64,000 nt of DNA from Strigamia acuminata. Lineage: Eukaryota > Arthropoda > Chilopoda > Geophilomorpha > Linotaeniidae. Both the position numbers and the translations under genes were made by a program. The stretch's first letter is position 1. Each line of letters starts with the position of its first letter. Location of the stretch: NCBI GenBank assembly GCA_949358305.1, contig OX442320.1:8510259-8574258 (forward strand), read 5' to 3'. Under the pieces are notes generated by a model. That model searched no databases and had not been told where the DNA came from. It saw only the letters and a program-made list of their open reading frames with translations. This document shows positions 62,001 to 64,000 of this stretch, piece after piece.

Positions 62001-64000
62001 CTGCACGACGAGTCGGAGGAAAGCGACATCGATTTGGACGAGGTTGACCAGGCGGAGTTGGATAGGAAGGACGAGATTTATGCAGAGTTGCTTAGGCTTA
62101 AGAAGAAGCCGAATTTTCAAGCCGAGGTCAATATGAGGAATTTTAAACTTCGGTGTTTGAATTTGATGAATGTTATCGTCGATGTTCATCCGACGATTCC
62201 TGTGATTTGTGTATGTGGAGTTGTTGGTTTTGTGTTTGGTTTGATTGATTGATTTTTTTTTTGGTTTTAGTCGATGATTGTGCCGATTTTGGAAGTTATT
62301 GTCGAGTTTGCGTATAAAAACCAGGAATCGAGGGTGTTTCATGTTCGGGCAAAGACTCTTTTACGCCGATTGATAAGTCAGAAAGAGGTAATTTGGTTTG
62401 GAGTGAATTGATTTTGTTTATTTAAAATTTAAAATTTTAATTTTGTAGTTTGAAGAGCCGATTGATGCGGACGAGGTGCCGGATTTTCTGGGAATTTGGC
62501 ATCAGATTGTCGGGATGGCGGAAAAAAGTGAGTTTTTTATTAATATTTATTTATTTATTGGTTTTTGTTGACGGATTTGTTTATTTTTTTGAATTTAGTA
62601 AGTAATTTGCTTATTACGCGAGATTTGGCGGATGCGATAGCGTTGTTGGTACGTAATGAGAAGTTGTTGAAATGATTTTAATTTTAATGGTTTTTTTTTT
62701 TAATGTAGACTCGGTGTATGAAAAAATGGTCGTCGAATGATTTGCAGTTGATGAGTGGATTGGTGGCGCCGTACAAGACGTTGATGCACCGATATTTTGT
62801 GGAAAAGTAAAATTTAAATCGATTTGGAATGAATTTATTGAGATTTTTGTGTGTTTTTTTTTGTTTTTAGGACCAGTCACATTCATCTGTCTTTTATTTC
62901 ATCGTTTCTTGATAAAAATTTGGTACGTAATTCCACTTTACGCTTGTAATACGTTTGTAATTACGCAAATATTTATTTTTTAGAATTTAGCCGGCGAATT
63001 TTTAATCGATATAATTGACTACACTGCAATGGAGGACGTTCGGCTTTATAAAAAGGTGAAATAATTTCGGCGATGTGTTTTTTTTTTGGTGGTTAATGTT
63101 TTGTTTATTGTTTTTTTTAGACTCAGAGTTTGGGTTTGGCAGCGACGATCATGAATCATTCTCAGGTTTTAAAGGAGTGGGATTTAGAAAAGTGGAATTT
63201 GGTTTATTCGAAGTTGGACAATTGCATGAAAATGGTAGGACGGAATGAGGATTGACGTTTATTTATACATTTATTGTGTTTTTGTTATTGCAGTCTATTA
63301 AAAGCATGGAGGCCGAAATGAAACCGACGTTTGCTAGTAATTTGTTTTCGGTTTATTGGTCGTTTTATCAACAATACAAAAAAGCTGTTGGAAAGGTAAG
63401 TTTTATATTTATTTATGTTATGTTTATTTGATTTTAATGTTTGTTGTTTATTTTAGCCTTTTGAAATGATTTCTGAAGAAATGATTAAGCCTATTTTACA
63501 AAACTTGCCAAAAACTGCGAAAAGATTTGTTCGAAATTTAAATCGAGAGTAAGTTTTGTTTTGTGTTTATTTAGTTTTGTTTTTATTTAATTTTTGTTAA
63601 ATTTTAATTTTGTAGAAGGAAAAACTTGGCTAATGAAATTCAAATCACCGTTTCGAGTCCGAATAAAAAATGTAAAAAACGAAAACGAAAGGAAACCGAG
63701 CAGGAAATATTGGAGGAGGTTCTTCAACAAATTCAGCCCGAGTCGTGCGAGAAAAAGAACAAGAAATCGCCGAAAAAACGCCGAAAAAATTCGCTGAAGT
63801 TGACCAATGCGGAGCAAGAGCTGATGGAGCTCGCCGCAGCGTCACCGGAAAGAAATTCAGACGAAACAGTCGCCGAAATCGAAACGAAAGAATTAGAAAT
63901 GAATAAAATCGCTAGTCCGGAGACGGTCTCCGAATTAAAGAGTTTACAAAACGGAATTGAAACGAAAGATTGCCAAATTCCCGTGTTGTTCATCGACGAG
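59061..64000 (+). CDS. MYBBP1A: MYB-binding protein 1A (Pol5 family), 3' end beyond window
   Basis: At least 24 exons; starts/ends: 59061-59186, 59259-59438, 59500-59571, 59630-59734, 59804-59926, 59989-60081, 60144-60249, 60310-60491, 60551-60630, 60693-60756, 60817-60887, 60946-61105, 61168-61383, 61443-62210, 62271-62387, 62449-62527, 62599-62648, 62709-62806, 62871-62922, 62984-63055, 63121-63234, 63294-63395, 63457-63548, 63616-64000 (open). All phases agree, 1,169 codons so far (human about 1,330 aa). The family is nucleolar and acts in rRNA synthesis, ribosome biogenesis and transcriptional control. Seen: the N-terminal helical-repeat motif YTIERLVRGLTSERKSARLG, FWDLAEYEDSKRIEAV, a large acidic block in exon 14 (DEDEEEMEESEEEDSEKE), and a lysine/arginine-rich C-terminus (KKCKKRKRKE, KKSPKKRRKN) like a nucleolar signal. 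The first ATG in frame (59061) is chosen because the upstream ATG at 58982 stops after ten codons. Confidence 0.93.

Noticed and set aside
61464-62342. 292-codon open frame on the minus strand
   Set aside because: It is antisense to MYBBP1A exon 14, which has conserved sequence and consistent splicing; the antisense frame is a by-product of acidic GAG/GAC codons.

Overview
This is an animal nuclear chromosome segment, most likely from an arthropod. The genes are split by GT-AG introns, many only about 50-75 nt long. The gene set is metazoan: a cyclic-nucleotide-gated channel, SMARCB1/Snr1, UBE2G1, an UNC-93-like protein, a SEC14-like lipid-transfer protein, eIF4H and MYBBP1A. Background DNA is AT-rich and full of short terminal-inverted-repeat (MITE-like) elements, and a short (CCTAA)n tract matches the TTAGG telomere motif of arthropods. 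An intronless cyanase gene is present; cyanases in some arthropods (spider mites are the published case) are regarded as horizontally acquired. I cannot fix the order: mite, other chelicerate, collembolan, myriapod or crustacean all remain possible.

Layout. 1-7540: the 5' part of a CNG channel gene on the minus strand (first coding exon 7320-7540, large exon 3908-4798); the rest of the gene must lie left of the window. 7541-40138: about 32 kb that is gene-poor and rich in MITEs, hairpins and minisatellites. It holds only the cyanase gene (16821-17258, plus) and a tentative two-exon small gene (36832-38819, minus). 40139-64000: a compact gene cluster. SMARCB1 (plus, complete) converges on an unrecognised acidic 486-residue protein gene (minus, seven exons). 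UBE2G1 (minus) follows, divergent from an UNC-93-like transporter gene (plus). A 13-exon SEC14-like gene (plus) converges on eIF4H (minus). eIF4H is head-to-head with MYBBP1A (plus), which runs off the right edge after at least 1,169 codons.

The genes do not form an obvious pathway. The one suggestive pairing is eIF4H and MYBBP1A, a translation-initiation factor and a nucleolar ribosome-biogenesis protein, which share a roughly 340-bp intergenic promoter region. No transposase, reverse transcriptase, rRNA, tRNA or CRISPR array was recognised. The points most worth following up are the cyanase gene, the unrecognised acidic protein with a predicted 35-nt intron, the telomere-like repeat sitting inside a MITE, and a network of related MITE families spread over the window. 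Exon boundaries were placed by hand from splice signals and reading frame, so each could be off by a few bases.
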